Of a stretch of 36,709 nucleotides of DNA, positions 17,192-26,727 are shown one piece after another. The position numbers and the translations under genes were made by a program. This stretch comes from Desulfovibrionaceae bacterium (lineage in GTDB: Bacteria > Desulfobacterota > Desulfovibrionia > Desulfovibrionales > Desulfovibrionaceae): the NCBI GenBank assembly GCA_029008115.1, contig JAQXJC010000041.1, positions 1-36,709 on the forward strand, in the 5' to 3' direction. The notes beneath the pieces are model-generated. The model saw only the letters and a program-made list of their open reading frames with translations, made no database searches and was not told the origin of the DNA. Position 1 is the stretch's first letter. Each line of letters starts with the position of its first letter.

Positions 17192-18037
17192 CTAGCGCAT
17201 GGCCCGCAGGCGGGCGATGCGTTCCTCAATGGGAGGATGCGTGCTGAAGAGGCTGGCCATGCCGCCGCCGAAAAGCGGGGCCACAATGAACAGCTCCGCC
17301 GTACTGGCATTGCCCTGCCGCATGGGAATCTGCTGGTTCCATGAAGAAAGCTTGGCCAGAGCATCCGCCAGATAGCCGGGCTGGCCGCACAGGCGCGCGC
17401 CGGTGTCGTCCGCCAGATATTCACGCGAACGGGAGATGGCCATCTGGATCAGGCTGGCCGCAATGGGAGCCAGCAGGGCCATGAGCAGCGCGGAAATGCC
17501 GCTGCCGCCGCCTTCCTCGTCGGAACGCCCCATGCCGAAGATGGCGCTGAACTGAAGCATGTTGGCGATGCCCACGATGGCCGAGCCCATGACGCCGGCC
17601 ACTGTCTGGATGAGGATGTCCCGGTTGGCGATGTGCGCCATTTCATGCGCCAGAACACCGCGCAGCTCTTCCGGCGTCAGCAGGCGCATGATGCCTTCGG
17701 TCACGGCCACCACGCCATGCTGCGGGTCGCGGCCTGTGGCAAAGGCATTGGGTGCATCCTCCGGCACAATGCACACGCGCGGCTTGGGCACGCCGGCGTT
17801 GGCCGCCAGCTCCGCCACCATGCGGTGCAGGGCCGGTGCGTCCTCTTCGGCCAGCTCGCGCGCGCCATACATGGAAAGCACCATCTTATCCGAATACCAG
17901 TAGCTCCCCACGTTCATGAGCAGGGCCATGCCAAAGGCAATGATCACCCCGGTGCGCCCGCCCAGCAGACCGCCAAGCACAATGATCAGTCCCGAAAGCA
18001 GGGCCAGCAGCAGAAAGGTTTTTATCTGACTTGTCAT
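17192..18037 (-). CDS. htpX: HtpX-type membrane zinc metalloprotease
   Basis: HtpX degrades misfolded inner-membrane proteins with FtsH. The 281-residue protein has two N-terminal membrane helices (~5-45), the zinc motif HEMAH (~132-136) in VLAHEMAHIANRD, two further hydrophobic segments (~143-165 and ~175-195) and the third ligand region REYLADDTGA. It ends in FSTHPPIEERIARL, the usual C-terminal block. AGGAG lies nine bases before the ATG. A promoter is seen upstream. The small lipoprotein gene follows after 133 bases and may be co-transcribed. Confidence 0.95.
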   Translation of the reverse strand: MTSQIKTFLLLALLSGLIIVLGGLLGGRTGVIIAFGMALLMNVGSYWYSDKMVLSMYGARELAEEDAPALHRMVAELAANAGVPKPRVCIVPEDAPNAFATGRDPQHGVVAVTEGIMRLLTPEELRGVLAHEMAHIANRDILIQTVAGVMGSAIVGIANMLQFSAIFGMGRSDEEGGGSGISALLMALLAPIAASLIQMAISRSREYLADDTGARLCGQPGYLADALAKLSSWNQQIPMRQGNASTAELFIVAPLFGGGMASLFSTHPPIEERIARLRAMR

Positions 18038-18076
18038 GCGGAAAAACTCCTTGGAATATGCGTCGGCATCCGCCTA

Positions 18077-18104
18077 ATAATAAGAGTCTTTTCAGCGCGG
18101 GCAA
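18077..18104 (-). promoter_or_regulatory. Promoter for htpX
   Basis: TTGCCC (18099-18104, minus strand) and TATTAT (18077-18082) are 16 bases apart. The -10 box matches five of six consensus bases. No clear sigma-32 heat-shock element was identified. Confidence 0.5.
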
Positions 18105-18140
18105 GATGCGCCGGAAAAAGAACACCGCGCTTCCCGTCTG

Positions 18141-18175
18141 GAAAAAGGGCGGCACACCTCCCCGATGCGCCGCCC
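18141..18175 (-). terminator. Rho-independent terminator after ssb
   Basis: GGGCGGCACA (18147-18156) and TGCGCCGCCC (18166-18175) form a 10-bp stem with one wobble, followed on the minus strand by TTTTTC. It lies 24 bases beyond the ssb stop. Confidence 0.8.
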
Positions 18176-18199
18176 GTGCACTGCATGCCGCGAATATGC

Positions 18200-18715
18200 C
18201 TAGAACGGCACTTCGTCCAGCCCGGATGCCTCCGAGGGGAAGGCCGGGCCAAGGTCCTCATCACGGGGGGCCTGCTGGCGCGGCGCCTGCTGGCGGGGAG
18301 CGGACTGCCGGGGCGGCAGATTGCGCCGCGGGCTGCCGCCGAAATCCTCGTCCGCAGGCGCGCCGGGGCCGGCGGCGCGGGGGCCGTCGCCCTTGCGCTC
18401 CAGGAACTGCACGCGCTGGGCCTTGATTTCCGTGGTATAGCGCTCCACGCCCTGCTGATCAGTCCACTTACGGGTCTGAAGGCTGCCTTCCACATACACA
18501 AGGCTGCCCTTGGAAAGATAGTTGGCGCAGTTTTCCGCGGTGCGCTGGAAGACGCTCACGCGATGCCATTCCGTGCGCTCCATCCTGTTCCCGTCGCGAT
18601 CCAGATAGGATTCGTCCGTGGCCACCGTCATGGAGCAGACAGGCGCGCCGCTCTGCGTGTAGCGCAGTTCGGGATCGCGCCCCAGACGGCCAATGATCAT
18701 GACTTTGTTCAGCAT
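18200..18715 (-). CDS. ssb: Single-stranded DNA-binding protein
   Basis: SSB coats single-stranded DNA in replication and repair. The 171-residue protein has the OB-fold in the first ~110 residues ([50 protein letters not shown]). A disordered tail rich in Pro, Gln and Arg follows. The acidic tip DEVPF corresponds to the DDDIPF tip that recruits partner proteins. The tail carries a repeated [13 protein letters not shown] segment. The start at 18715 is the family-typical MLNKV; in-frame ATGs upstream would add non-family sequence. A promoter is visible ~100 bases upstream. Confidence 0.95.
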   Translation of the reverse strand: MLNKVMIIGRLGRDPELRYTQSGAPVCSMTVATDESYLDRDGNRMERTEWHRVSVFQRTAENCANYLSKGSLVYVEGSLQTRKWTDQQGVERYTTEIKAQRVQFLERKGDGPRAAGPGAPADEDFGGSPRRNLPPRQSAPRQQAPRQQAPRDEDLGPAFPSEASGLDEVPF

Positions 18716-18813
18716 TGCCTTACCCTGTTCTTGAAAGCATGTTTGAAAATCCATCCACCTGCGCGGGCTGCGGGAGCGTCGAGCCGGTTCATGGCCTTCC
18801 CGTAAAGAGATAC

Positions 18814-18842
18814 AGAATATACGCATGGCGCGGCGATGTCCA
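18814..18842 (-). promoter_or_regulatory. Promoter for ssb
   Basis: TGGACA (18837-18842, minus strand) and TATTCT (18814-18819) are 17 bases apart. The leader to the ssb ATG is ~92 bases. It lies just downstream of the carboxylase operon, suggesting ssb is transcribed separately. Confidence 0.5.
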
Positions 18843-18883
18843 GCGCGGCCATGTTCCATCGCCGCCGGCCCCCGCGCCGCATC

Positions 18884-19219
18884 CTAGACGAATTTCCGCT
18901 CCAGAATATCCAGCTGCTCTTCCAGCGCATCGCTGAGCCTGTTGGCCGTGCGCGGGTCCCAGTCCGCCAGCGCCTTTTCCATATCCGCCTTCAGGGCCGC
19001 CGCCTTGCGGATGCCCTCCGCAAGGGCCTGCCTGCGTTCCCCGGGCCAGTCCATGAACTGAAGACCGTCATGCAGGGCCTTCACCATGTCCATGACGCCA
19101 TGCTTCTCATGCCTGATGGGCACGGAGAAGGCCAGCTCGGCCAGACGGGGCCATTCCCGCTCCACCAGGTCTTCGTTCCACGTGCAGGAGGTCACACGAA
19201 TTTGCAGCACCTTGCCCAC
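18884..19219 (-). CDS. Unknown protein, last gene of the carboxylase operon
   Basis: The 111-residue product starts at a GTG with AGGAGG five bases upstream; that binding site overlaps the stop region of the biotin-carrier gene, so the two are coupled. I do not recognise the family. The protein begins MGKVLQIRVTSCTWNEDLVE and then looks helical and highly charged, with many Glu, Arg and Lys and the segment EEQLDILERKFV at the end. There is no signal peptide or membrane helix. Its constant position behind a carboxylase carrier, if conserved, would suggest an accessory or structural subunit. Confidence 0.75.
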   Translation of the reverse strand: MGKVLQIRVTSCTWNEDLVEREWPRLAELAFSVPIRHEKHGVMDMVKALHDGLQFMDWPGERRQALAEGIRKAAALKADMEKALADWDPRTANRLSDALEEQLDILERKFV

Positions 19220-19228
19220 GCCTGCCTC

Positions 19229-19879
19229 CTATTCCTGCTCCGTCCATTCCGTCTGCACGCGCAGCAGCACTTCCTGTATGGCCGAAAGCTGATCCGGCGG
19301 GCAGACGCCAATCAGCGGCTGTCCGGCGTCCAGATTTTCAGTGTGCTTGAAATAGACCGCGTAGATGACGCCCTCCGGCCCGGCATAGGCCAGCGGCACC
19401 TCGCGCTTCATGCGCGACATGATGAACAGTTCCATGCCCTCGCGCACGGTGACGGCCTGCGAGCCGGACGCACGCACCTTTTTGTCCACTTCGGGAATGA
19501 AGTAGTACTTGGCGCGCTCCGGCGCATTGAACAGATGCAAGGTCTTCTTCAGGATGGCGCTCTGCACTTCCTCGCGGGTCAGGAAGTGGCGGATCACGGC
19601 CAGCGGCGTGCCGGCCTCCACAAACCTCCCTTCCAGATCGCTGTGCAGCAGGCGCAGCTCCCCTTTTTCCGGCGCATAGATGGGCTTGGGATTGCGTTCG
19701 CGATCCAGCGTGGCCAGCAGGGTGCCGTGCTTTTCCTTCCAGATGCCGTGCGGCCCCATGACGCTGCCGCCTTCCTGCGCGCCGGCAAAGTTCACGCGGC
19801 CAGTGTGCGGGGCCAGGATTTCAATTTCCCGGTAGGGAGAGGCCTTTATCGCCTCAAGCAATGCGCTTACGTCAAGCAT
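19229..19879 (-). CDS. Atypical biotin-carrier protein with two barrel-sandwich-like regions
   Basis: The 216-residue protein sits in a carboxylase operon and shows two biotinyl/lipoyl-like regions. The first (~20-98) has PIYAPEKGELRLL and FVEAGTPLAVI. The second (~125-193) has LFIMSRMKREVPLA, then GVIYAVYF and LDAGQPLIGV. The second fits a biotin-accepting hammerhead with Lys158 as acceptor, but the usual Met-Lys-Met is Met-Lys-Arg here. It is longer than E. coli BCCP and lacks its Pro/Ala linker. GGAGG precedes the ATG. I infer it carries carboxybiotin between the biotin carboxylase and the carboxyltransferase fusion. A lipoyl or non-modified scaffold role cannot be excluded. Confidence 0.7.
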   Translation of the reverse strand: MLDVSALLEAIKASPYREIEILAPHTGRVNFAGAQEGGSVMGPHGIWKEKHGTLLATLDRERNPKPIYAPEKGELRLLHSDLEGRFVEAGTPLAVIRHFLTREEVQSAILKKTLHLFNAPERAKYYFIPEVDKKVRASGSQAVTVREGMELFIMSRMKREVPLAYAGPEGVIYAVYFKHTENLDAGQPLIGVCPPDQLSAIQEVLLRVQTEWTEQE

Positions 19880-19897
19880 TCTTCCGGCCTCCAGAAA

Positions 19898-22159
19898 TTA
19901 CCGGTAATACAGGTTGCGGCCGCCCATGGTGAGCAGGGCCTGCTTCAGATTGGCCCGAATCTGCGGGCGATCCCAGATGCCCTGGATGTGCCCGCGCGAA
20001 AGAGCGCGGTACGAGCGGTGGTACTTGGGCGGGATGTCCACGCCGGTGGTTTCCTTGATGACGCGCGGCCCGGCAAAGCCGATGTTCGAGGAGCGCACGG
20101 CGAACTGGTAGGGCGAACAGCCCAGGAAGCTGGCCACCGGCCCGGCGAAGGAATTGGTATCGTACAGCACCATATACAGCCCGCCGGACTCGATATAGCG
20201 GCGCACGGCCACGGTACAGCGCGGCATCTGGATGACGCCGTGCGTGCCTTCCTGAATACGGATGCCCGCCGTGCCGTGCACGTAGGCCAGGAAGGGATAG
20301 TGCTTCTTCATGGCCAGCTCGGCGGCCTCCACGAACTTCTGCCCTTCCGCAGCCCCCACGGAGCCGCCCCGGAACGTTCCCATGAGCATGGCAACGACAA
20401 TCTTGATGTCGTCGATGCGCGCCTCAAAGGTCATGCAGCCGCTCTTGCAGCCGGTCTTTCTGCGGGCTTCGGCCAGCTTTTCATCAAAGCCCGGAAAGCT
20501 CAGCGGGTTGCCGGCCTCGATTTCACTGTTGAATTCGTACACGGAACCCTGGTCGAACACATTGCGCACGTACCATTCCGGCTCCATGGGGAAGTGATAG
20601 CCGCAGTAGCTGCACACACCGGCAAATTCCGCGAACAGGTCCGGCCCCCAGAGGTCAAGGCAGCCATACTGCGCGGCATTGGGGCAGGTGATGGTGCGGT
20701 CAATCTTGTAGCGCGGGGAAATATAGTTCCACTTGCGCCGCCGCGCATCGCCCGTCCATGTGGAAAGCGCCGTCAGCTCCTTGGCCGCATCGTCCGCATT
20801 TCTGGTCTTGCCGCCGGGCAGACGCTTGGTGAGCCTGTGCCACGGCGCCAGCATGCGCTGCTTGAACAGCGTCAGCTCATTGCCAATCTCCTCGCACATG
20901 ACTTCCAGCTTGCGCTGGTGGCGGCGGTACACGTCATACTTGAAGCGATTGTACGGAGCCAGCACCACATTGGCCGCCGCCTTGGCGGCCTTGGTCAGGA
21001 AGGGGCGCCGGTCGCGGCAGGCTGTGCGCGACAGCTTCAGATACTTCTGCTGGCGGCGTTCCACCAGACGGTCCTTGGCCGGGCCGGTCAGGCCCCAGCG
21101 GATGTGCATTTCATCCATGTCCACATCGGGACGGCGGCGGCGGCGCACGGCTATGCCCTTGAGCACGGGCATGAGGCGCGTGGAGATAATGACCTCGTCC
21201 GTGGCGCGGATCACTTCCTGGCGCAGCTGGCGGAAGAAGTCGAAATGCCAGGGTCTGGCCCCGAGGTGCGGCTCCTGCACAATCTGGTCGATATAGCCGA
21301 AGCGCAGGTTGTCCTGCGCCGTAATCTTCTGGCAGGAGGCACAGTGCTCAATGAGCTCGGGCGTGGCGCGCTGGCCGGCCTTCAGGCGGCCTTCAATGGC
21401 TGCGGCCCCCTCGGGGGAGATCACGGAATAATAGCCGTGCGAAAGCATGAGACGCTTGTCGGACAGACCGATGGCCTCCGCCCCGCCGGAGCCGCCTTCG
21501 CTGATCACGGAAATGACCGGCACGCGCAGGCCGGCCATGCGGTAGATGTTGCGGGCAATCTGCTGGGCCGCCCCGGGATAGTCCTCCACGGGATAGGAGC
21601 CGGGAGTGAAGATATAGCAGTGGATGGGGATGCCCTCGGTTTCAGCCACGCGCATGTATTCCTGCGCCTTGGCATTGCCCCAGGGCTTCACGGAGCCGCC
21701 GTTGCGGAAGTCCGCGCCATGTCCCTTTTCCTGCCCGATGACCATGACGGACTGCACGTAGGTCTTCTTGCCGCGCCGGCGGGTGATGACCGCACGGGCG
21801 ATGAGCATGCCGGGGTCAAGGCTGTGCTCGTCCTGTCCGCCCACTTCCGTGAAGTTGTCATAGACATTCTCAAGGATGTCCCGCAGGCAGATGCGCTGCG
21901 GATGCCGTACAATGCGCACCTTGTCCATGGGGGTCAGCGTCTCGTCCAGGCGCTTTTCCACATAGGCAAACAGGTCCTCAATGCTGGCGAGCTCCGCAAA
22001 GGGGTCCCGCATGGCTCCTTCCGCCGCGCGCGCGGCAAAGGCGGAAAGGCGCTCCTGCAGCAGCCCCACGTCCTGCTGGTGCTTGCCGGCAAAAATATCG
22101 CGGATATACGTGAGCCTGTCATTCAGGCTCTGGATGCGTTTTTCGATAGTGTTGTCCAT
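19898..22159 (-). CDS. Fused acetyl-CoA carboxylase carboxyltransferase, AccA-AccD order
   Basis: The 753-residue protein joins both halves of a carboxyltransferase. Residues ~1-330 match AccA (alpha): MVIGQEKGHG, FTPGSYPVEDYPG and SEGGSGGAEAIGLSDK. A basic linker rich in Arg and Lys (~330-480) follows. The remainder matches AccD (beta): a four-Cys zinc ribbon (CPNAAQYGC and CSYC), then MGTFRGGSVGAAEGQKF, HGTAGIRIQEG and IGFAGPRVIKETTG. In E. coli these are two proteins, and in many acyl-CoA carboxylases the beta-like half comes first, so this order is unusual. The beta-half Gly-Gly of SGGAR is Ala-Gly here. AAGG precedes the ATG. Substrate may be acetyl-CoA or another acyl-CoA; sequence alone does not decide. 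Confidence 0.9.
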   Translation of the reverse strand: MDNTIEKRIQSLNDRLTYIRDIFAGKHQQDVGLLQERLSAFAARAAEGAMRDPFAELASIEDLFAYVEKRLDETLTPMDKVRIVRHPQRICLRDILENVYDNFTEVGGQDEHSLDPGMLIARAVITRRRGKKTYVQSVMVIGQEKGHGADFRNGGSVKPWGNAKAQEYMRVAETEGIPIHCYIFTPGSYPVEDYPGAAQQIARNIYRMAGLRVPVISVISEGGSGGAEAIGLSDKRLMLSHGYYSVISPEGAAAIEGRLKAGQRATPELIEHCASCQKITAQDNLRFGYIDQIVQEPHLGARPWHFDFFRQLRQEVIRATDEVIISTRLMPVLKGIAVRRRRRPDVDMDEMHIRWGLTGPAKDRLVERRQQKYLKLSRTACRDRRPFLTKAAKAAANVVLAPYNRFKYDVYRRHQRKLEVMCEEIGNELTLFKQRMLAPWHRLTKRLPGGKTRNADDAAKELTALSTWTGDARRRKWNYISPRYKIDRTITCPNAAQYGCLDLWGPDLFAEFAGVCSYCGYHFPMEPEWYVRNVFDQGSVYEFNSEIEAGNPLSFPGFDEKLAEARRKTGCKSGCMTFEARIDDIKIVVAMLMGTFRGGSVGAAEGQKFVEAAELAMKKHYPFLAYVHGTAGIRIQEGTHGVIQMPRCTVAVRRYIESGGLYMVLYDTNSFAGPVASFLGCSPYQFAVRSSNIGFAGPRVIKETTGVDIPPKYHRSYRALSRGHIQGIWDRPQIRANLKQALLTMGGRNLYYR

Positions 22160-22173
22160 GGCGGGCCTTTTGC

Positions 22174-23610
22174 TTAAAACTTCAGAATGCGATCCGTGTT
22201 GTCGCGCAGGAAGGCGATGTTGCTTTTCAGCGGCTCGCCGGCCTTGTTCACCCCTGTCAGCGTCAAATCACGCAGGAAGGAACGGCCACGCTCCCTGACC
22301 TCCGCCAAATCCCTGCCCCAGATGATGGCCAGCGCCAGGTTGGGGTCAAATTCCGTGGGAATCTCGTAGGGTTCATCCGTAGGCACATGCGTGAGCATGG
22401 TCAGCCAGGGCTGCGGCTTCCACGAAAAATGCTCGATACGCCCGGACCACGGGGTGAAGCGGTTTTCCGGGTCTTCCGCAATCAGACGGTACTCCACGCC
22501 GACGCCCTCGAACCGGACATCCTGCTGGCTGTAGCCCAGCGGCTCGCCCAGGCCGATGCGTATCTGCTCGGCCAGCAGATCCACGTCATCCCGGCCCTTC
22601 ACGCGGGCAATGCGCGCGGAAACGCCGTTTTCCACCTGAATGCGGGTATTCACCTCCATCAGGAAGGGGGAGCCGTCGCGCGTGACAATCCACTCCCAGG
22701 TGCCCACGTTGTCATAGCCGACCTTGCGGGCCATGGTCAGGGAATAGTGTACGATGTCGTCCAGCACCTTGCGGGCATCAAATGTATAGTCCATCTCGTC
22801 CGGCACAAAGCCGGGAGCCACCTCCAGGCGCTTCTGGAGTCCCGTGGACTGGATGGAGCAGTTGCGCGTGCCGAAATGCACGGGATTGGTGCCGGAACGA
22901 TCCGAGACGATCTGCACTTCGAGATGATTGAAGTCCGTGATGCGCTGCTCAATGAGCACGCCCTCGTCCTTGAACTGGCGCATGGCATAGTTGCGGATGC
23001 GGCGGTAGACCTGACGAAACATGTCGATATCGTAGACTTCCTCGATACCCATGCCGCCGCCGCCCGCCGAGGCCTTGACCAGCACCAGCGGGCGCTTGAT
23101 GCCCTGCTGCACCTGGAACTCGAACACGCTGCGGGCGATGCGCTCGGCTTCCATCTCGTCATAGATGGGGCGGTCGGAACCGGGAACGGTGGGCACGTCT
23201 AGGCTGCGGGCCAGACGTTTGGTGTTGATCTTGTCGCCCAGCTCGCGGATGATCTTCCACGAGGGGCCGATGAAGATCATCTTGCGGTCGCGCTTGGTCA
23301 CGCGACGGGCAAAGCGGAAGTCCTCGGCGAAGAAGCCGTAACCGGGATGCACGGCCGTGCAGCCGGCCTGGTCGGCCACGGACATCAGTTCGTTGGCGTC
23401 ATGATAGGAAGAAACACGGAACAGGCTGCGTTCGCCGCCGTTCTCGCGGGCGTAGCGCACATGGCCCGAAGCGGCGTCTTCGGCGGTAAAGATGGCGGTA
23501 AAGGCCACACCCAGCTTGCGGCAGGCCCGCATGATGCGTATGGCGATCTCGCCGCGGTTGGCGACGAGAACCTTGTGTTGTTGCAAAGAGTCTTTCTGGC
23601 TGGTCTCCAA
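22174..23610 (-). CDS. accC: Biotin carboxylase (AccC-like, divergent)
   Basis: This ATP-grasp enzyme carboxylates the biotin of the carrier protein. The 478-residue protein begins VLVANRGEIAIRIMRACRKLG, then carries HPGYGFFAED, the ATP lid KASAGGGGMGI (~190) and MEVNTRIQVENG (~325), with the catalytic Arg of NTRIQVE conserved. The usual continuation of that motif, EHPVTE, is ENGVSA here, so it is a divergent subfamily. The start codon is TTG at 23610 with AGGAG seven bases upstream; no better ATG or GTG is near. It leads the four-gene operon and is 14 bases from the carboxyltransferase fusion. Its promoter shares the 141-base gap with divergent punA. Confidence 0.92.
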   Translation of the reverse strand: METSQKDSLQQHKVLVANRGEIAIRIMRACRKLGVAFTAIFTAEDAASGHVRYARENGGERSLFRVSSYHDANELMSVADQAGCTAVHPGYGFFAEDFRFARRVTKRDRKMIFIGPSWKIIRELGDKINTKRLARSLDVPTVPGSDRPIYDEMEAERIARSVFEFQVQQGIKRPLVLVKASAGGGGMGIEEVYDIDMFRQVYRRIRNYAMRQFKDEGVLIEQRITDFNHLEVQIVSDRSGTNPVHFGTRNCSIQSTGLQKRLEVAPGFVPDEMDYTFDARKVLDDIVHYSLTMARKVGYDNVGTWEWIVTRDGSPFLMEVNTRIQVENGVSARIARVKGRDDVDLLAEQIRIGLGEPLGYSQQDVRFEGVGVEYRLIAEDPENRFTPWSGRIEHFSWKPQPWLTMLTHVPTDEPYEIPTEFDPNLALAIIWGRDLAEVRERGRSFLRDLTLTGVNKAGEPLKSNIAFLRDNTDRILKF

Positions 23611-23642
23611 GGCGGTCTCCTGAGGGCGGTGCTGTGCCGCTC

Positions 23643-23671
23643 TTGTGGAATGGGCGTCAGCACGCTATAAA
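23643..23671 (+). promoter_or_regulatory. Promoter for punA
   Basis: TTGTGG (23643-23648) and TATAAA (23666-23671) are 17 bases apart. The leader to the punA ATG is ~74 bases. The leftward promoter for accC must lie in the same gap, but no clear one was found. Confidence 0.5.
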
Positions 23672-23683
23672 GCGGTTCGCTTT
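23669..23683. promoter_or_regulatory. Inverted repeat between accC and punA
   Basis: AAAGCG (23669-23674) and CGCTTT (23678-23683) form a perfect inverted repeat around GTT. It overlaps the end of the punA -10 box, a typical place for a repressor site. Which protein binds is unknown. Confidence 0.35.
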
Positions 23684-23751
23684 TGCGACTGAAAAGCAAG
23701 AGCTACTACAGCATATCGGCTTGGTCTTCAATATCTGAGGGGGTCAATTCT

Positions 23752-24582
23752 ATGCAAAACTGGGAAGAAGTCCAGCTTGCGGTGGCGGCGCTGCGCCAGC
23801 GTCTGGGGGCCGCGCTGCCCTCCCGGCCCGATGCGGCCATCATCCTGGGCACCGGTCTTTCGGGGCTCGTGGAACGCATGGAGGACACGGTCAGCGTGCC
23901 CTATGCCGACCTGCCGGGCTTCCCGGTGTCCACGGTGGCCTCCCATGCCGGGGCCTTCGTGCTGGGACGTCTGGGCGGCCGCACCGTGCTGGTGCAGCAG
24001 GGCCGCTGCCATCTGTACGAAGGCTTCGGGCCGGACAAGGTCTGCATGGGCGTGCGCGTCATGGCCGGGCTGGGCGCGGACACGCTTATCCTTACCAACG
24101 CGGCGGGCGCCCTGGACCCGCAGTTCGATGCGGGCGGGCTCATGTGCATCAGCGACCAGATCAACTTTACCGGCGTCTCTCCCCTGAGCGGGCCCAACCA
24201 TGAGGCCTGGGGCGAGCGCTTCCCCGACATGAGCGCCATCTACGACGCCGGCCTGCGCGACCTGGCCTGCCGGTGCGCGCTCGAGCTGGGCATCCGGCTG
24301 GAGCGCGGCGTCTACATCGGCGTGCGCGGCCCGCAGATGGAGAGCCCCGCCGAGACCCGCATGTTCCGCCAGTGGGGCGCCGATGCCGTGGGCATGAGCT
24401 CCGTGCTGGAGGTCATCGCCGCCCGCCATATGGGCCTGCGCGTGCTGGGCATCTCCTGCCTCACCAACAAGAACCTGCCCGACTGCATGCGGCCCGCGCC
24501 GCTGGAAGAAGTCATCGCCGTGGCCGGTCGGGCCGGGAAGGACCTGGGCCGCCTTGTGGAAGCGGTGGTGACAAAGTTGTAA
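23752..24582 (+). CDS. punA: Purine nucleoside phosphorylase
   Basis: The enzyme splits purine nucleosides with phosphate into base and ribose 1-phosphate for salvage. The 276-residue protein shows the trimeric PNP motifs: ILGTGLSGL with the phosphate-binding Ser, QGRCHLYEGF, LTNAAGALD, DQINFTG, and RGPQMESPAETRMFRQWGAD with the purine-site Glu. VGMSSVLEVIAARHMGL follows. In high-molecular-weight trimeric PNPs Asn in CLTNKN contacts the base. AGGGGG lies before the ATG at 23752; an earlier in-frame ATG at 23683 gives a non-family extension. It is followed by a terminator and then typA. Confidence 0.93.
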   Translation: MQNWEEVQLAVAALRQRLGAALPSRPDAAIILGTGLSGLVERMEDTVSVPYADLPGFPVSTVASHAGAFVLGRLGGRTVLVQQGRCHLYEGFGPDKVCMGVRVMAGLGADTLILTNAAGALDPQFDAGGLMCISDQINFTGVSPLSGPNHEAWGERFPDMSAIYDAGLRDLACRCALELGIRLERGVYIGVRGPQMESPAETRMFRQWGADAVGMSSVLEVIAARHMGLRVLGISCLTNKNLPDCMRPAPLEEVIAVAGRAGKDLGRLVEAVVTKL

Positions 24583-24599
24583 AAATCGCGTAAACCATG

Positions 24600-24629
24600 C
24601 GCCCCGGCAACGTTCCGGGGCGATTTTTT
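24600..24629 (+). terminator. Terminator between punA and typA
   Basis: CGCCCCGG (24600-24607) and CCGGGGCG (24615-24622) form a perfect 8-bp stem with a seven-base loop, followed by A and six T (24624-24629). The typA ATG is 20 bases downstream. A weak promoter-like pair, GTGACA (24568-24573) and TAAACC (24591-24596), lies just before it. Confidence 0.85.
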
Positions 24630-24648
24630 ACCAGAGCGAGACAGAACT

Positions 24649-26478
<1,830 letters not shown>

Positions 26479-26502
26479 GTCTCCTTATCCCGGATAGAGG
26501 AA

Positions 26503-26542
26503 GGGCCGGCGGACATGTTCGCATGTCTGCCGGCCCTTTTTT
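26503..26542 (+). terminator. Strong terminator after typA
   Basis: GGGCCGGCGGACATG (26503-26517) and CATGTCTGCCGGCCC (26522-26536) make a 15-bp stem with a TTCG loop and one wobble, followed by six T. The 185 bases beyond it up to the DsrE-family gene contain only a GC hairpin (26685-26712) without a T run. Confidence 0.92.
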
Positions 26543-26727
26543 CTTTTTCAGGCGGATGCTACCGGCGCTGAGCACATGATGGGCAGGCGACCAGACCAGC
26601 GGGACATCAGAACGACGCCGGGAACAGTCCGATGCTCAGGAGCGTGAAGAGGCTCTTCAGGATTTTTCTGAGCGTGGGGAGGTGCGCTGCCCGAAAAGAT
26701 CTGCGGGCAGCGGGAAAAATGGCGGGA

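Noticed and set aside
18836..22177. Very long open frame (over 1100 codons) on the plus strand opposite the carboxylase genes
   Set aside because: It is the antisense of clear AccA-AccD and carrier genes, is rich in His, Ala, Gly and Arg, and has no domain motif. Long antisense frames are common in GC-rich DNA.
26685..26712. Terminator for the DsrE-family gene
   Set aside because: The 9-bp stem CGCTGCCCG/CGGGCAGCG is perfect but neither strand has a T run next to it, so it is not called a terminator.
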